DNA from: Buxus sempervirens
Taxonomy: Eukaryota > Streptophyta > Magnoliopsida > Buxales > Buxaceae
Direction of reading: 5' to 3'
Assembly: GCA_947561395.2 (NCBI GenBank)
Contig: OX387187.1
Location: 43,755,253-43,819,252 of the forward strand
DNA: 64,000 nt
The notes beneath the pieces are model-generated. The model did no database searches, was not told the origin of the DNA, and was given only the letters and a program-made list of their open reading frames with translations. The stretch's first letter is position 1; each line of letters starts with the position of its first letter. The position numbers and the translations under genes were made by a program. Shown here one piece after another: positions 51,003-63,438 of this stretch.

Positions 51003-51750
51003 ACCAGTGTTTAAAAACTCGGATAGGTCTAGTAATTCGGAACTCTACTGATCATTGCAACTCGGTGATTCGGCACTATAAAAAAAAAAAAAAAAAAAAA
51101 ACTCGGTGATTCGGACATAGTTACCAGCTTGTCATTACAAAATTATTATTAATATTTTAAATAATAAAATAATAAAAAATATTTTATTTATATGAAAACT
51201 TTCAAAAAAAATATACGAAAGTTAAATAAAAGTTAACAGTTTTAATATTAATTTACAAGCAAAAAATATAGTTTATAAACCTAAAAAAAGAATAATTATA
51301 TAAAACTAAGTAATATATTATAAGTTGAAATTTAGATTTGATGATTTATTTTAAGATAGTTATAGATTTGAGTAGTTCTTATTCTCCATAATCTATAAAA
51401 AAACAAGATATCTTTTGTTCTATACACTATCGAAGATTACATTGAAAAAGAAACTTCTCATAACTTTTAAATAAACGGTTCCACTATTATAAGAAATAAA
51501 AATATATATTGAAAATTCTATATTAACATCTACAATTGAGGGTTTTTTTAATCAACCGTCTATTAGGAAAGTATTACAAGCTTGTAACTCGGACGGTTTT
51601 CCAAAAAAACTCGGATGACTTTTTGGAGAAAATCGCCCCGATAAACTCGTGAAATTCTGGTCAAACTTATCTTAGTTTTTAGGGCGAGTTTACCTATCCG
51701 AGTAACTCGGCCGTGTATTCCGAGTTACCCGCTGGTTTTAAAACAGTGGT
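51003..51750. mobile_element. Inverted-repeat element rich in ACTCGG motifs
   Basis: The left end ACCAGTGTTTAAAAACTCGG and the right end on the minus strand (ACCACTGTTTTAAAACCAGC then AACTCGGAA) are imperfect inverted repeats. The arms hold repeated AACTCGG; the middle is nearly pure A/T. A 21-nt A run lies at about 51081-51101. No coding capacity and no clear target duplication. Confidence 0.5.
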
Positions 51751-52009
51751 CCAATCTTGCATGGCGGGCCCTTCGTCACGTGACAAACGTTTGGTTGAAT
51801 CACAGGTGGCGAGGCAGGGATAGGCCACAAACGTGTCCAGACACGAGTCAGCCTGGTTTACAAGGTTTTTCTTTGTGGGGCCGGTGGGTGGGACGACGAC
51901 AGAAAGCGAGCAAGTTTGGCGGTTTATTTTAGGCCAGTTATGACTTAAAAAAATATAAAAAAGGGGGCAAAAAGGTTCGCCGTTTTGTAGTTTCTGTTGG
52001 CACTTAAAA

Positions 52010-53478
52010 GTGTCCGAGTCGATAACCGGAGGTGACTTCTCTTCTTCTTCGGCAACGACGTTCTATAAGTACCACAACACTCATATCGTCCTCACTTCTT
52101 CTGCTTCTACAGTGTATTGTACATTTGTACCATTCAAGTCTCTCTCTCTCTCTCTCTCTCGTTGTCTCTACCATTGCTGCCAAGGTGCTCTTTCCTCTCA
52201 CCATCATTCAGTCTTTTCTTTCTCTCCTCTTTTCGTAGAATTTTTCATGGATTGTTTAGGGGTCCAATTTCAGGTTCTCTTTGTAATTCCTGTCTGGACA
52301 TCTTAAAGGAGGCTGTTGGACTGTGGTCTCATTGATCAGGGCAGCACTCTATAAGGTCTGTCATACCTTTTTCCTTTTTCTCTTTATTTGAAACGATTTA
52401 GGTTTCATAGCCGATGCTCTTCGATTTAATCTCAGGAACCGAGAGTTCTGATTTCTAACCCTGTTCTCATTGGAGAGCTCAATTGATTTTTAACCATTGA
52501 TTTTTTTTTCGTTTCTCGTTACGTTTCTTTTTTGTTTATGGAGTTGGAAGCATCGAAATTGTGAATTTAAGCTAATTTTTTATCCCACTCAGAATCCAAT
52601 TACGATCTTCCTCTCTTTTATTTTCTCTCTTGTAGAATGTAATCAACTCGTTTTGGGAAAATCAATGTGTTGCTTCTCGGAAAGCATACTCTATTAGTTT
52701 TTCAGCCATGACGAAACGATGGCGACATAAAACCTCAAGTATCTTTTGTGTATAGTAAATTTTGATCTGATGTGATGTATTGTTTGTTTGCTGTAATTTA
52801 CATCTAAAAATCGTGGGCAATTTTCTTAAACAAGTCACAATCAGGTTGGTTCATAACCTAACGTAGCAGAGAAAAATCCAGAGATTGACTAAACGCTTCA
52901 ATTCAATTAGATTCCATTGGTGGTGTTACCAACCAGGTCGAGGAATTTATAACCATATCCAACTGATGCCAAAGGCTGCCTAGACTCTATACTATTGCTT
53001 TATAAAGTTATATATCCTTTTGTATGTCCACAAATCTTATGCTTGTCTGGGTTACTGTAATAGACTTATGAAAACTACTGATTCTTGGCGACACCTGAGT
53101 ATATATTATATTATTTTTTTGCATTTTATGTGTCTTATTACTAACTACTTTGAATAGGTTATGCATCAGATCCTGATTCTTAATGCACCCATGCTCCTTC
53201 GTGGGCTCCTAACTTCCGTTTGAATGTGATATTTCTTTTTCGTCTGCTCTGAGGAGTTGGAATATTTGTGTTCATTCCCGACTATCCCTTTGTTATGGTT
53301 GAACTTCCACCATATATCGACTCTGTGGGCCAATCTTGAACACCCTGCACTGTTTCTTAGTTTTTTCCTCTATAATTGACACTTTTCTTTTTTTTAATTC
53401 GTTATTATTTATGTATTAAGTTTCTACGGTTGAGGTTTTTCTCCCCTTTCTGTGTTTTTTTTTTGGGATTTGGTGGTT

Positions 53479-53521
<43 letters not shown>

Positions 53522-54513
53522 TGTATATATTATTATTATTATTATTTTTATTGTTTTTTGTTTCTGTTGTGGAAGGGGTGTGATTGGGGCTGGGTTGGGG
53601 GAATTGTTATTTTTGTTACCTTAGCGTGTGATTTGGATAGTTAGAATACACTGAATATGGTTTTTAGATTTTATTGGGACCTTTTAGTCTTCATAAAATT
53701 TTTTTTTTGGGCAAGATGGGTTAAATTGAAGAATTAATATTTCATCTGGAAATTTTTTTTGAAGGTTATTGATGAATTGAATAAGAAATTTTGGAAATAG
53801 TACTTTTGCAAATATACAAAACACTTTATCTCTATGTATAGATGTGTGAATTATACAATCTTAAAATACTGAGAAAAATAACTGTGATATCTGAAATTTA
53901 TGTCTACCCATGTGTCAAAAATCACTCTAGGACAGAAAATGATGCCAGGTCAGAAAATATTGACAATTATGGACTAGGTACATTTTTGAAACTAGTGTTT
54001 TGGAGCTCATGAACATTTTGTCCTCAACTCCTTTATTTTTCTTTGTGAATTATTATCCAACTATGCATATTGTTTGTCATATTAGCCAACACTTGGGCCC
54101 CTTTTTGGCATGTATCATGCAGAAAGTAGGAGAAATCTAAGGAGATCAGGAAGCTCTGCCACTTTGAAGCGGGTCTTTCTGCAAATTTTGTCCAGCTACC
54201 GGATATAAATGCAGATTGGCTTAAGAGATGAGAAGGTATTGACTCAAATGGACTGAATTTTTGTTTCCCTGATCTTGAACCTACATTGGCTTTTCATTCA
54301 CATCCTTGTGGTCATCAGTTTTGAGGAAGTCTGCACTGGATGGACCGCTCACCCAACAGCAGTGACAAGAAAACTATGAAGAGATGGTTTTTCATAGACA
54401 AAAGGGTTGGGTAAGGAATATCTGAGGCAAAAACCATAGCTTGGATCAAGCAGCTCTTGAATATTACGCACTTTGTTCAACTGTTTCACACCTGTGCAAG
54501 TAGTCCGGATCCA
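52010..54513 (+). promoter_or_regulatory. Promoter and probably spliced 5' leader of the TPP gene, with a uORF
   Basis: A CT-rich leader with a (CT)n run lies at 52139-52160. It is followed by an ATG at 52247 that opens a 19-codon upstream frame (MDCLGVQFQVLFVIPVWTS, stop ending 52306). A leader intron is likely, because the coding start is 2.2 kb away: a candidate donor is near 52355 and a candidate acceptor GGTCATCAG near 54318. The span also holds a (TA)n run (53482-53517) and T-rich intron-like sequence. Exon borders here are inference. Confidence 0.4.
53482..53517. repeat. (TA)n microsatellite
   Basis: About 18 TA dinucleotides followed by TTTTTG and a (TTA/ATT)n tract, in the presumed TPP leader intron. 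Confidence 0.9.
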
Positions 54514-56769
54514 ATGGACGTGAAATCAAACCGTGGTGCTCCCGTTCTCACTAATCCTCCACCAGTAAGCCAATCAATAATAGGCATTCGTTCTAGTCTG
54601 TTAGCTTATTCACCACTGGGAGCAGCCTTCACTTCTCCATATCTAACAATTCCAAGGAAGAGACCTGGAAAAGTTGATGACATCCATTTCAAAGGTTGGC
54701 TCGATGCCATGAGAGCCTCTTCACCTCCTCGCAGGAAGATTTCCAATGATTTTAATGATAAAGATGTATCTGATAGTATTGATGTTGCTTATAGCTCTTG
54801 GATGGTATGCTTCCTTCTTTATGATATTTCAAGGGGATTTTTCACTGAAACTTCGTGAAGGTGACTTTCTTACCATTTTAGTTGTTTCTATTTTGCAGCT
54901 TGAGCATCCTTCAGCACTAGCCTCTTTTGAGCAAATAATAAGTCATGCAAAGGGCAAGAAGATAGCATTGTTTCTGGATTACGATGGGACTCTTTCACCA
55001 ATCGTTGATGATCCTGATCGTGCCTTCATATCAAACTCTGTAAGCATCTATCATGTTATCTTTGGCAACTTAAACGGCTAGAGCACATATTTGGTGTGAA
55101 AAATATTTTTGCTTTTATCCCCTTTCCTTCATGTTATTATTGAAGCATATTAACTTGGCAGATGCGTTCTGCTGTAAGAAATGTTGCAAAGTTCTTTCCA
55201 ACAGCAATCGTTAGTGGAAGAAGCCGTGATAAGGTATTTGGAAGATCCTTCTCAAGTGATATTCTAGGAATCTTGCAAAGTTTTTTTCACAGTTCATCAT
55301 GTGTTTATCTAGCTATTTTCTTCTTCAAGGTATTTGATTTTGATTACACATTCCAAAACCCCTCTGCCCTTCTGTTGATCCAGGTATATGAGTTTGTAGG
55401 ACTAAGGGAACTCTATTATGCTTGTAGTCATGGAATGGATATCATGGGACCGGTCAACCTCTCCGCGTCTAATGACCAACCAAATACTATCAGGTTTACT
55501 GACAAGAAGGTAAAATATGCTGCTAGCATACTATCATAAAACCCGATAATCATACTAAATAAGTACATATATAATCTTTTCCAATCTTCATACTGATCTG
55601 AGTTCTTTTCAACTTTAGGGTAAGGAAGTAGATCTGTTCCAGCCCGCTAGAGAATTTTTACCTATGATTGACGAGGTATGTAAATTTTCTTGACTACAAG
55701 GTGAAAAAGCAAGTTTTTGAAGTTAGACCACCACAAAGGGATTCTTATTATCTATTTTGGTCAGGTTTTCAAGTCTCTTGTTAAGAATACTAAAGGAATT
55801 AAAGGAGCACAGGTTGAGAATAATAAGTTTTGTGTGTCTGTACATTATCGTAATGTAGATGAAAAGGTATGGGATTCTGTGAGCTCAACAACATGATTTT
55901 GTTATTAAATTCTTTGATGAATTACTTATGTTGAACTTGATATCTGTTTTTTTTACTTTGAGGATTTCTTTTATTGGCTCCATGCTTTCAGAATTGGATC
56001 ACAATTGCACAATGTGTTTATAATATTATAAAGGAGTATCCATGCCTGCGATTAACTCATGGACGGAAGGTATGTTACTGAGCCTATTCATGGAATGAGT
56101 TTGGGGTTTTTGTCATTTTTGTAATAAGTTTGTTGCCCAAATTCCAACTCTTTGATCTGCTTTATGTTTACACAGGTTTTAGAGGTTCGTCCTGTGATTA
56201 ACTGGGATAAAGGGAAAGCGGTTGAGTTTCTACTGGAATCACTCGGTAAGCAACTGGCTTTCCGATTCAACTCTGAAACCTCTTCCAAAAGATTTTTAAT
56301 AATGTTCTTTTTTCTGTTTAAAATAATAATAATAAATTGGTGCAGGGTTGAGTAATTCTGATGAAGTAGTTCCCATATATATTGGAGATGACAGAACAGA
56401 TGAGGATGCATTCAAGGTAAAAACCTGATAAAATCAAAGTCATTGTCTAGTGAGTTGTTTATTTTCCTCCATGTATGCTACATATCAAATTGCATAATCT
56501 ACATAACCAGGTGCTGAGGGAGGGAAATAAAGGTTATGGCATCTTAGTATCTTCAGTGCCTAAAGAAAGCAATGCATGTTACACTCTCAGGGACCCATCA
56601 GAGGTACGAAGTTTCTGGTCCTTGTAACCTGTTTGAGATGCAAGATTTAATTTGTATGAACCCCCAGATGTGATCGCGAAGGGGAAATCATTGGTTACAT
56701 TAATTTTTCTTGAAGGTCATGGAATTTCTCAAGGCCTTGGTGAGATGGAAGAAGCTGAGTGCATTGTAG
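54514..56769 (+). CDS. TPP: Trehalose-6-phosphate phosphatase
   Basis: Eleven coding exons: 54514-54804, 54899-55039, 55162-55233, 55384-55509, 55619-55675, 55765-55866, 55992-56069, 56176-56245, 56346-56416, 56511-56603 and 56716-56769. They keep one frame and give 384 aa, the usual plant TPP size. The enzyme removes phosphate from trehalose 6-phosphate, a sugar-status signal, and belongs to the HAD superfamily. Motif I is LDYDGT (nucleophile D124, acid D126). SGRSRDK (162-168) is the motif II region, and [11 protein letters not shown] (326-336) holds the metal-binding acidic residues. [17 protein letters not shown] and the CHYR-type SVHYRNV are also family blocks. The N-terminus [15 protein letters not shown] matches the conserved start of plant TPPs and decides the Met at 54514. 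All catalytic motifs are intact. Confidence 0.96.
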
Positions 56770-58309
56770 ATCCGTGGAGGAAAGAGGGGCATATGTACAG
56801 TAATTTAGAAACTAGGGCGGCATCATATCAAATAATCCACAAGGTGGGCCGAAGCTGCGGATGCCCCATAGATTTTTCTGAACTCAGTTGTCTCATAATG
56901 TGCTTCCTGTCCAAAGCAAGCTCGCTTCCTCTCCGCCTTCTCTCTCCTAGGCTGCAATGCATGATCATCAATGTTCAGTTTTATAAAATTTTCCTAAAAA
57001 CACAGTTAGCAATGGTGGTTGTCTTTCCTGGCATGGGAGCATGCGGCATTCATCTGAAGGGGAGTATGCGGCATTCGTTGTAGTACACTTGTCATATGAA
57101 GCTCCCAAAAAAGTGCATCTCATTCATTCTTTGCTATGACTGCTCTGATTGGTTCGTTCACTCACAAAATTCATTGAAAGAGAAAAGAAAACAAATTGTT
57201 TTCAGTGAAGGAACCAATTATAACGACTGCAGCAACGTTGTGCTGTAAACAATGTTCAAAATTCCAGAACCGATTGATGGAATCTATCTGCTACAAGTTT
57301 CAAGCGATGAAACACACCTCTCACTTGATGGAATCTATGATGATGCATAGATCTCGGTTGGAACAAGAAGAAATAAATTTAGAAGCAAAACAATTTTACT
57401 CTTTTAGCAGCAAAAATTTTGACCCTAATTTATTTTAATTACGGTCAAAACAAAAATCCTTTCTAGTCTAGGTTATTATAAGTAACTCATTTTTCTACCT
57501 CTTCCACATTACCTCTCATTGCCTTATTCCCGTGCGATTAATCCCGTGCGGTTAATCTCTTCTTTCCGATTGTAAGTTTTTCACGATGTTCTTCGTGCAT
57601 TGATGGGCTTTAAACGCTGAACTAGAGAGTAGAGACGCTGCGTCGAGCTTCGATATGATCGTTTCAGAATTCATATACTGTCCATATTTTGGCTGACTCA
57701 GAAAGTTAATCTCATAATTTCGCACTTTCGTCCCTTCTTTTTTAGTCGAATTAGGTTCTTTACTTTCTATTGAGGAAGTTGAATTGTCGGCTAATCTCTC
57801 TTACTGTGAATTCCTCTGCTTCTCGATTCGGTATTTACTGTAAGTCCTGAACTTTTCCTCTGTTAGTGTACAATTCTGTTTTCGTACGGGATTATATCAA
57901 CGAAGGTTTTGTTGCTTTTAGGGTTTTGTGGAAACTACTTTGACAGATTCACGGTATCATGAACAAGAGAGAATTATAACTTCAACTATCCAATTTCTTT
58001 TGCAAGTATCATTTTTTTCTTCTTTAAACCTGTGATTTATCTGTCCGTATATAAGAATAAATGAATTGATCGTATCTTTGAGAAACAATTACGGGTTCAC
58101 AGGCTCCAGTCTAGTCTGTATATGAGTACACGAATTGTATCCGGTCGGGAACACGAACGTGTTATCCAAATCGGCCAGGGTTGGCTATATGAACTTTTTT
58201 TTTTTTTGGGGTCTTCACGGCCTGTCAGAAAAACCATATCTTTGATGGCATTATAATTATTTATACCATTTCAAACAAACTCCATGTTGAGGTGTACAGT
58301 GCACCAACC
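56770..58309. other. TPP 3' region and spacer
   Basis: 56770-57150 should hold the TPP 3' UTR. A doublet GTGCG(A/G)TTAATC at 57533-57556 is the only local repeat noted. No gene recognised. Confidence 0.3.
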
Positions 58310-58528
58310 ATCAGTAGAGGTGCACAGCCTTTTTTATTATATTAGTGGTGTCACTACACAACCCAATAACTGTAGCATGGAAGTAGGGGTGGGGTTTAAA
58401 CTTGAAAGTAGAAAGAGTGGGTATAGTTTGGGATTATTTTGTGAGGGTAATATTTGAAAAGAAAAATTAAGAGGGCCAGAATGTGGGGGGAATATTCTCC
58501 CCAATTGGCTTTACTAATAGTATATAGA
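58310..58528 (-). mobile_element. Repeat copy B, possible Helitron 5' end
   Basis: On the minus strand it starts A|TCTATATACTATTAGTAAAG and continues CCAATTGGGGAGAATATTCC, then TTTAAACCCCACCCCTAC and GCTACAGTTATT. It is colinear with copy A at 18569-18760. Class is tentative. Confidence 0.45.
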
Positions 58529-58689
58529 TGGTAGTTGCTATATTGAAGATTTTTTTCTTTCTTTTTGAATGGGTTATATTGAAGATTTTTTTTTTCTTTT
58601 CAAACGGGTTATATTGATTGTTTATCTTAAAAATGACAATACATGGAAATAATAGTTCAATATTAGGGCTGTTCGGCGGGCCGGCCCAG

Positions 58690-58778
58690 GCACGCTTGGG
58701 GGCTTTCTAAATAAATCCTTAATTCAGATGATCAACCACTACTAGATGTTGATTGTTTTCCCTTTCTTCTTTCATTTA
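58690..58778 (-). pseudogene. 3' part of a split hAT transposase gene
   Basis: The minus strand from 58778 reads NERRKGKQSTSSSG, a stop, then SSELRIYLESP. This resembles the SELxxYLxEP block that follows the DUF4413-like region of plant hAT transposases. It is in the same frame as the fragment ending at 63625 once the inserted element and one TTA copy are ignored. It is decayed by stop codons. Confidence 0.5.
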
Positions 58779-59289
58779 GGCTCCGTTTGGATACCGAGAG
58801 AATGCAAGAAAGACATATGAGAAAAGAAAGTGAAAGAAAAGTGAAGTAAAAGAAACTGAAAATTAGTTTTCTTGATACTGTTTGGATGTCGCGAGAAAAT
58901 TTTATAGTTTTAATTGAAAATCTGGAATTTTGTGTTTGGATAGCAAGAAAGTTAATAGAAAGCTGAATGCAATTTCCAAGTCTACCCTCACGGTCAATTT
59001 TGGCACTTGGGTTGTCAGTTGGTCTACAGATGCACAAATGAACTTCGGCTTGGCTCTTTAACTATGTTGTGCACGCCAAAGCTCAACTCACACTTGTTAA
59101 CTACATGTTGGAAAAAAAAAAACAAAAAAAAATTTGAGTAAAGAAAAGGAGCCTCAAGCTGCGCTCATGTGAATGGAGTCAAGGTAGCTTTGCTCACCAA
59201 CAGTCCTAGTGATTTGGAAGTGATAAAACTAGGTCACCTTATTTAAGTATGGAAAGAATTCATTATCTTTACTTCTCATTTTAAATCAA

Positions 59290-59910
59290 TTATTTAAGTA
59301 GTGATTTTAAATCGAATGAGCATGCGGCCATCACATTTTGTGATGGCCATGACTTCCTTCCCCTAAAACGTGGTAAATACTCTTCTGATACTTTCACAGG
59401 GATATGTGTACCATCAATTGCACCCACACAATCCTGAGAATTGAAAGACATTCAATGTAATATCCTATATATAGCTTCAAAATTATGAGCAAATTTATAT
59501 GAGTAAGTACATAATAATACCTTAAAATAAGGATTCATCCTCAGATTGTCTTGTATCTCTCTTGGTGTATCGAGACCAGGAGACTTTATAAATTGATCGT
59601 GCATTCCAATTATTGCATGCAAGACAATATTAAAATACCGACTTATTGTCTCTCCGGAACGTCGGAAATATGTCTTACATGCACGATTTTTAACATTGTG
59701 TGCAACTATGTGCAGGAACATTGCTACTTGTTCTTCCACATTAACATGTACGGTATCATGAAGCCTACTCGTTGCTCTAAGAACATGTACAAACCTATCA
59801 AAGGATTCTATGTTCATTCGTAAATTGTTGAAGCAATCTTCATTATTAAGCATTAAATCTTGAATGAATTGCCTACTCGTTAAATAACGATTTCGAGCCG
59901 ACAACACCAA
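59290..59910 (-). pseudogene. PIF/Harbinger transposase, C-terminally truncated
   Basis: Exon 1 (59910-59521) has the family N-terminal block (LRMNIESFDRFVHVLRAT, VNVEEQVAMFLHIVAHNVKN and FRRSGETISRYFNIVLHAI). After an 87-nt intron (AAG|GTATTA ... CTCAG|GAT), exon 2 (59433-59290) gives CVGAIDGTHIPVKV and GRKSWPSQNVMAACSFDLK. The Asp in AIDGTH is the first residue of the DDE triad. The frame then meets a stop and homology ends, so the second Asp and the Glu are missing. The accessory Myb-like protein of Harbinger elements is not seen. Confidence 0.82.
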
Positions 59911-61376
59911 CCTTCAGCTCAGGCTTATTAACTACGGGAGCTCCTTTTTATTAAGCTTAGGCTCGACTCATGAGCCTAATTATTAGCATAAAGCTTGACT
60001 CATCAAGGCAATTATGAGCTTAAACTACACAAGCTTAATTAACAACCCTACTTTCCCCCAACTACCAGCTGGACAACCCCTCCTTTACTTAAGACTACAT
60101 GTTGGTTTGGTTTGGTTTATTTTAACCGAAGCTTCAACCCAAAACAGAACAGAACCAAATGATTAGAAGCCCAACCTAAAACACAAAGATTATTGCTTTG
60201 GGCTAGTTGATTTTCAATTTGAACTAACACAAGTTGCAACTCTACCAAATACCACAATTTTACTTGAACGAGCACTAGAAAAGTTGAGGAGAGGGAAGGA
60301 GAGAAATACAAGGCCTTTCTGTGATTCTTATTGCTCAAGGAAAATCATATGACACAATCTATAGAGATTTATTGGTTCGTTTGGACAATAACTGTGTATC
60401 GACTGGATATATTAATATCATTGAGTACATATATTATGGGGCACTAACTAGGTGAAAATAATGGGCAATAAGATAAGAATTTTCACCTGTTCTTTTGGAT
60501 CCTTTTGATTCTTTGTTGTTGCTATTGTCTTCTGGAAACTCTTTATATGATACTAGCTCTCACCTGCCATGCCATGCAGCTGGCGATAATCTACATAATT
60601 CTCCCACCTCAGAGGCGAATTGGACACTCGAACTGATTTAATAACACCTAAGCAAGTGGGTAGATTACCCACTTTCAGCTGTATTGGAACTGTCTCTGAT
60701 ACTCTACTTGAGGTTTGCCCTCACACTACGTTCAAGAATAAATGGGGAAAACAATGAGAGAGAGAATTAGGAAGCATCGACCTCTCCACATGATCTTGTG
60801 ACAGTCAAAATGCATTCCACAAGCATTAATGTTTACAAGATTTATTTGAACTACATCTCTAAAAGTTGTTAGTGATAGCTCCTAGATTATTTGAGATATG
60901 GTGTGATACAATTTCCTTAGAGAGGTTGGGCTCTCTTATGCCACCGGGCTTAGATAATTTAGTTCCTAGAATAAAGCATTATAAATTATATATTCCGTAA
61001 CTTCCAACATGCATCGATTAAATCCCACAGTGCTTATAAGATTATAAGAGAACATATATAGAGTATTCCGTTGCAATTAAGCTGTAAAATTACATCCCAT
61101 ATACTCGTCCATGTCACAGTATTTGTAGTGTTCAAATTTAAAAGTTCAATTTCCCACTACATGTAACAAAGCAGAGACAAAACTATGTCAGCTGTGCAAA
61201 ATAGTTTAAATACAGGGTAGAAAATTTTGTTAAAACAGAAAACAGCATAGAGAAATTTCAGTATAAAATCAGTAAAAAGGAGAGGAAAATCTGAATGCAG
61301 GCATTCAGATTATTTCGTCTAGACCAATTAAGGGATGAAACAGTTTAGATGGTTTGTACAGGGTACATTCTCATAC

Positions 61377-61517
61377 CTGACCTCCTAGGTCCCAAAATAC
61401 AAGTTTTGTTTTTGATGCTTCAATATGACCAATATTAAGTCCAACAGTTGGAACAATCCGGTCTGGAGGAAGGCCTTCTAAATTTGAGTAAAGTGCCTTC
61501 AGCTTCTCCAATAAAGT
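61377..61517 (-). pseudogene. Stranded exon of ARF-like GTPase GB1/ARFRP1
   Basis: A 141-nt, phase-0 exon bounded by ATGCAG| and |GTATGAG encodes TLLEKLKALYSNLEGLPPDR, then IVPTVGLNIGHIEAS and LVFWDLGGQ. It matches the exon of plant ADP-ribosylation-factor-related GB1 between GxDKAGKT and PGLRSIWEKYYEE. The switch I threonine (PTVGLNIG) and the switch II DLGGQ are intact, with no stops. The exon with the P-loop and the downstream exons with NKQD were searched for by eye on the minus strand within the element and not found. It therefore cannot make a GTPase alone, but the splice sites remain. Confidence 0.8.
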
Positions 61518-63298
61518 CTGCATATATGTAGATATCTAAATGAGCAAACCTGAAGTTTCTAAAGACATGCTTATAGAGAACAGTTAATTAACCAACACAA
61601 AAGAATAAAGAAGAAATGTATAAAGGAGTGCAATAGAGAATAAATATTTAGTTTAAGACAAAATGCTGCTCATACAGATATACAGAAGTTATGTAACTTG
61701 AGATGCATATTTCAGCAAAAATTTTCTATTATCAATTGGAATTTTGTCATTAACCATGCTGGTCCATAAAAAGTGCAATGAAAAATGCAAAACTTGATAT
61801 TCTCTACATCATCATCTGTATACATTTTTAAAATATAGTCTGTAAGCAAGATGCACAAAATATAAATTTTCAGCTATATTAGGATACCAAAACAGAATTC
61901 ATATTCCCTAACATAACTAACAAAAATAAGGCATCTTCTTGTATTATTACTATCATTGTCAGTGTCAAAAATGTCATTGAAAGAATGGAATAGTCCAATG
62001 TAAAATCAAATAAAATTATATTCAGAAAGAAACAATTCAATTTCTGCAAATTGGGTCAAACTTTCACTTTCTTGAAAGCTACAGCTGAGGAACCCTGCAA
62101 AGGAACTCCACAAAAAGTCAAAAAGGCGTTCTAAAAAAAGGAACAAACAAAATATAAAACAGAGGGAATCAAATTAAATCACAGTAGGAGAGGTCAGAAT
62201 CCTAACACAAGTTGCGAAATCCATTAAATCAAGAAGAAGAAAGAAAGAAATAGAAATGAGAATCTCATAAAGATTGGCAAGAATTAATAATTTCTTTGAG
62301 AAAAGAAGAGAATCCAAAGTAGAGTATGGAATCCAAATGAGAGAGAGAGATGAGTAACGGGTATTGTGAATTTGAGTCTCAGAACCAAAAGCCTTCTTAG
62401 AAATGATTAGTAATACAGTTTGTTAAGATTCCAGAAGAACCAAAGATTCTTTGAAGAAAGGGGAAATAGCAGACACGGAAGTATCGAAATTAGACAAAAA
62501 GTGTTAGATGGTATTGTAACAAATAATTTATTAAAACAAAAGTAAGAGATGCTCTAAAGAAGCAATAAAAAAGAAAAAATTAGCCAAAATTGGCAAAAGG
62601 GTTTAAGAAATGTTGCATGGGGAGCACAGATTCGTCCAAAGAAAACCACAATTAAAGACTTAAACAATAGAAATATTCTATTCGAAAAGGAATGTTCAAG
62701 TGGTTAGAAATTGAAAAATCAGTGGCGAATTTCTGAAGAACTTCAGAAGAATCAAAACCAAATATCATCACATGCCCATCAAAGAGAATTAATAGAAACG
62801 CCAAAAAAATTTAAAAAATACCAAGTAAATCACCCCCAAAAAATATTGATAAAGAAATTAATAACAAACCAGAATTCTGAACACAAGAATATACCGTAAA
62901 AGAAAGAGAGAGAGATCTAATAATAAACCAAAAAACTGAAGAGAGCCGTGCTAGGGTTTATCTTTTCTGAAAAAAAAACATTCGTTTCTTTTCTTTTTCA
63001 GACTAATAAGATCTAATTTCCAAGTTCTCTTCACTATCAATTTGATTTGTGTGAGGCATACAACGAAGATTTAAGGGAAAGCAGAAAAAAGGAGAAAACA
63101 ATTGGGAAGAAATTGTACTTACCGAATTGGTATTCAAGTTGACGCCTCAAACAATGAAGATAGATACGAACAAGAGCTCATGTGCAGAAAAACGCAGATA
63201 GCGTTGATGAAGATGGTCTTCCAAAAGATAATGCTAAAACAGAGCTCCTATGCAATGCATAGATTGTCTTTCAACGCTGAAAAGTATAATGATAGAAC

Positions 63299-63438
63299 TA
63301 TGTGCGCGGAGGTCTCCCAACAGATAAAGCTTTAACAAACGATAAAATTGGACCTCGAAGAAGTTCGGTTGAAAAAGAGAACCGTTGAAGAAGGGTAATG
63401 TTGGGAAGCTATGTGCGCGGAGGTCTCTCAACAGATAA
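63299..63438. repeat. Subterminal direct repeats near right end of the Harbinger-type element
   Basis: CTATGTGCGCGGAGGTCTC followed by (C/T)CAACAGATAAA occurs at 63299-63328 and 63409-63438, 110 bases apart. Weaker copies (ATGTGCAGAAA...GGTCTTCCAAAAGATA, CTATGCAATGCATAG) lie at 63179-63275. Confidence 0.8.

Noticed and set aside
55162-55539. Readthrough of TPP exon 3 into intron 3 as one long frame
   Set aside because: The intron happens to stay open, but GT-AG borders and TPP homology show it is spliced (SGRSRDK joins VYEFVGL).
59034-59240. Possible additional gene or LTR next to the Harbinger transposase
   Set aside because: Only repeated GCTCAA/GAGCCTC words, no LTR ends, primer-binding site or coding motif could be found.
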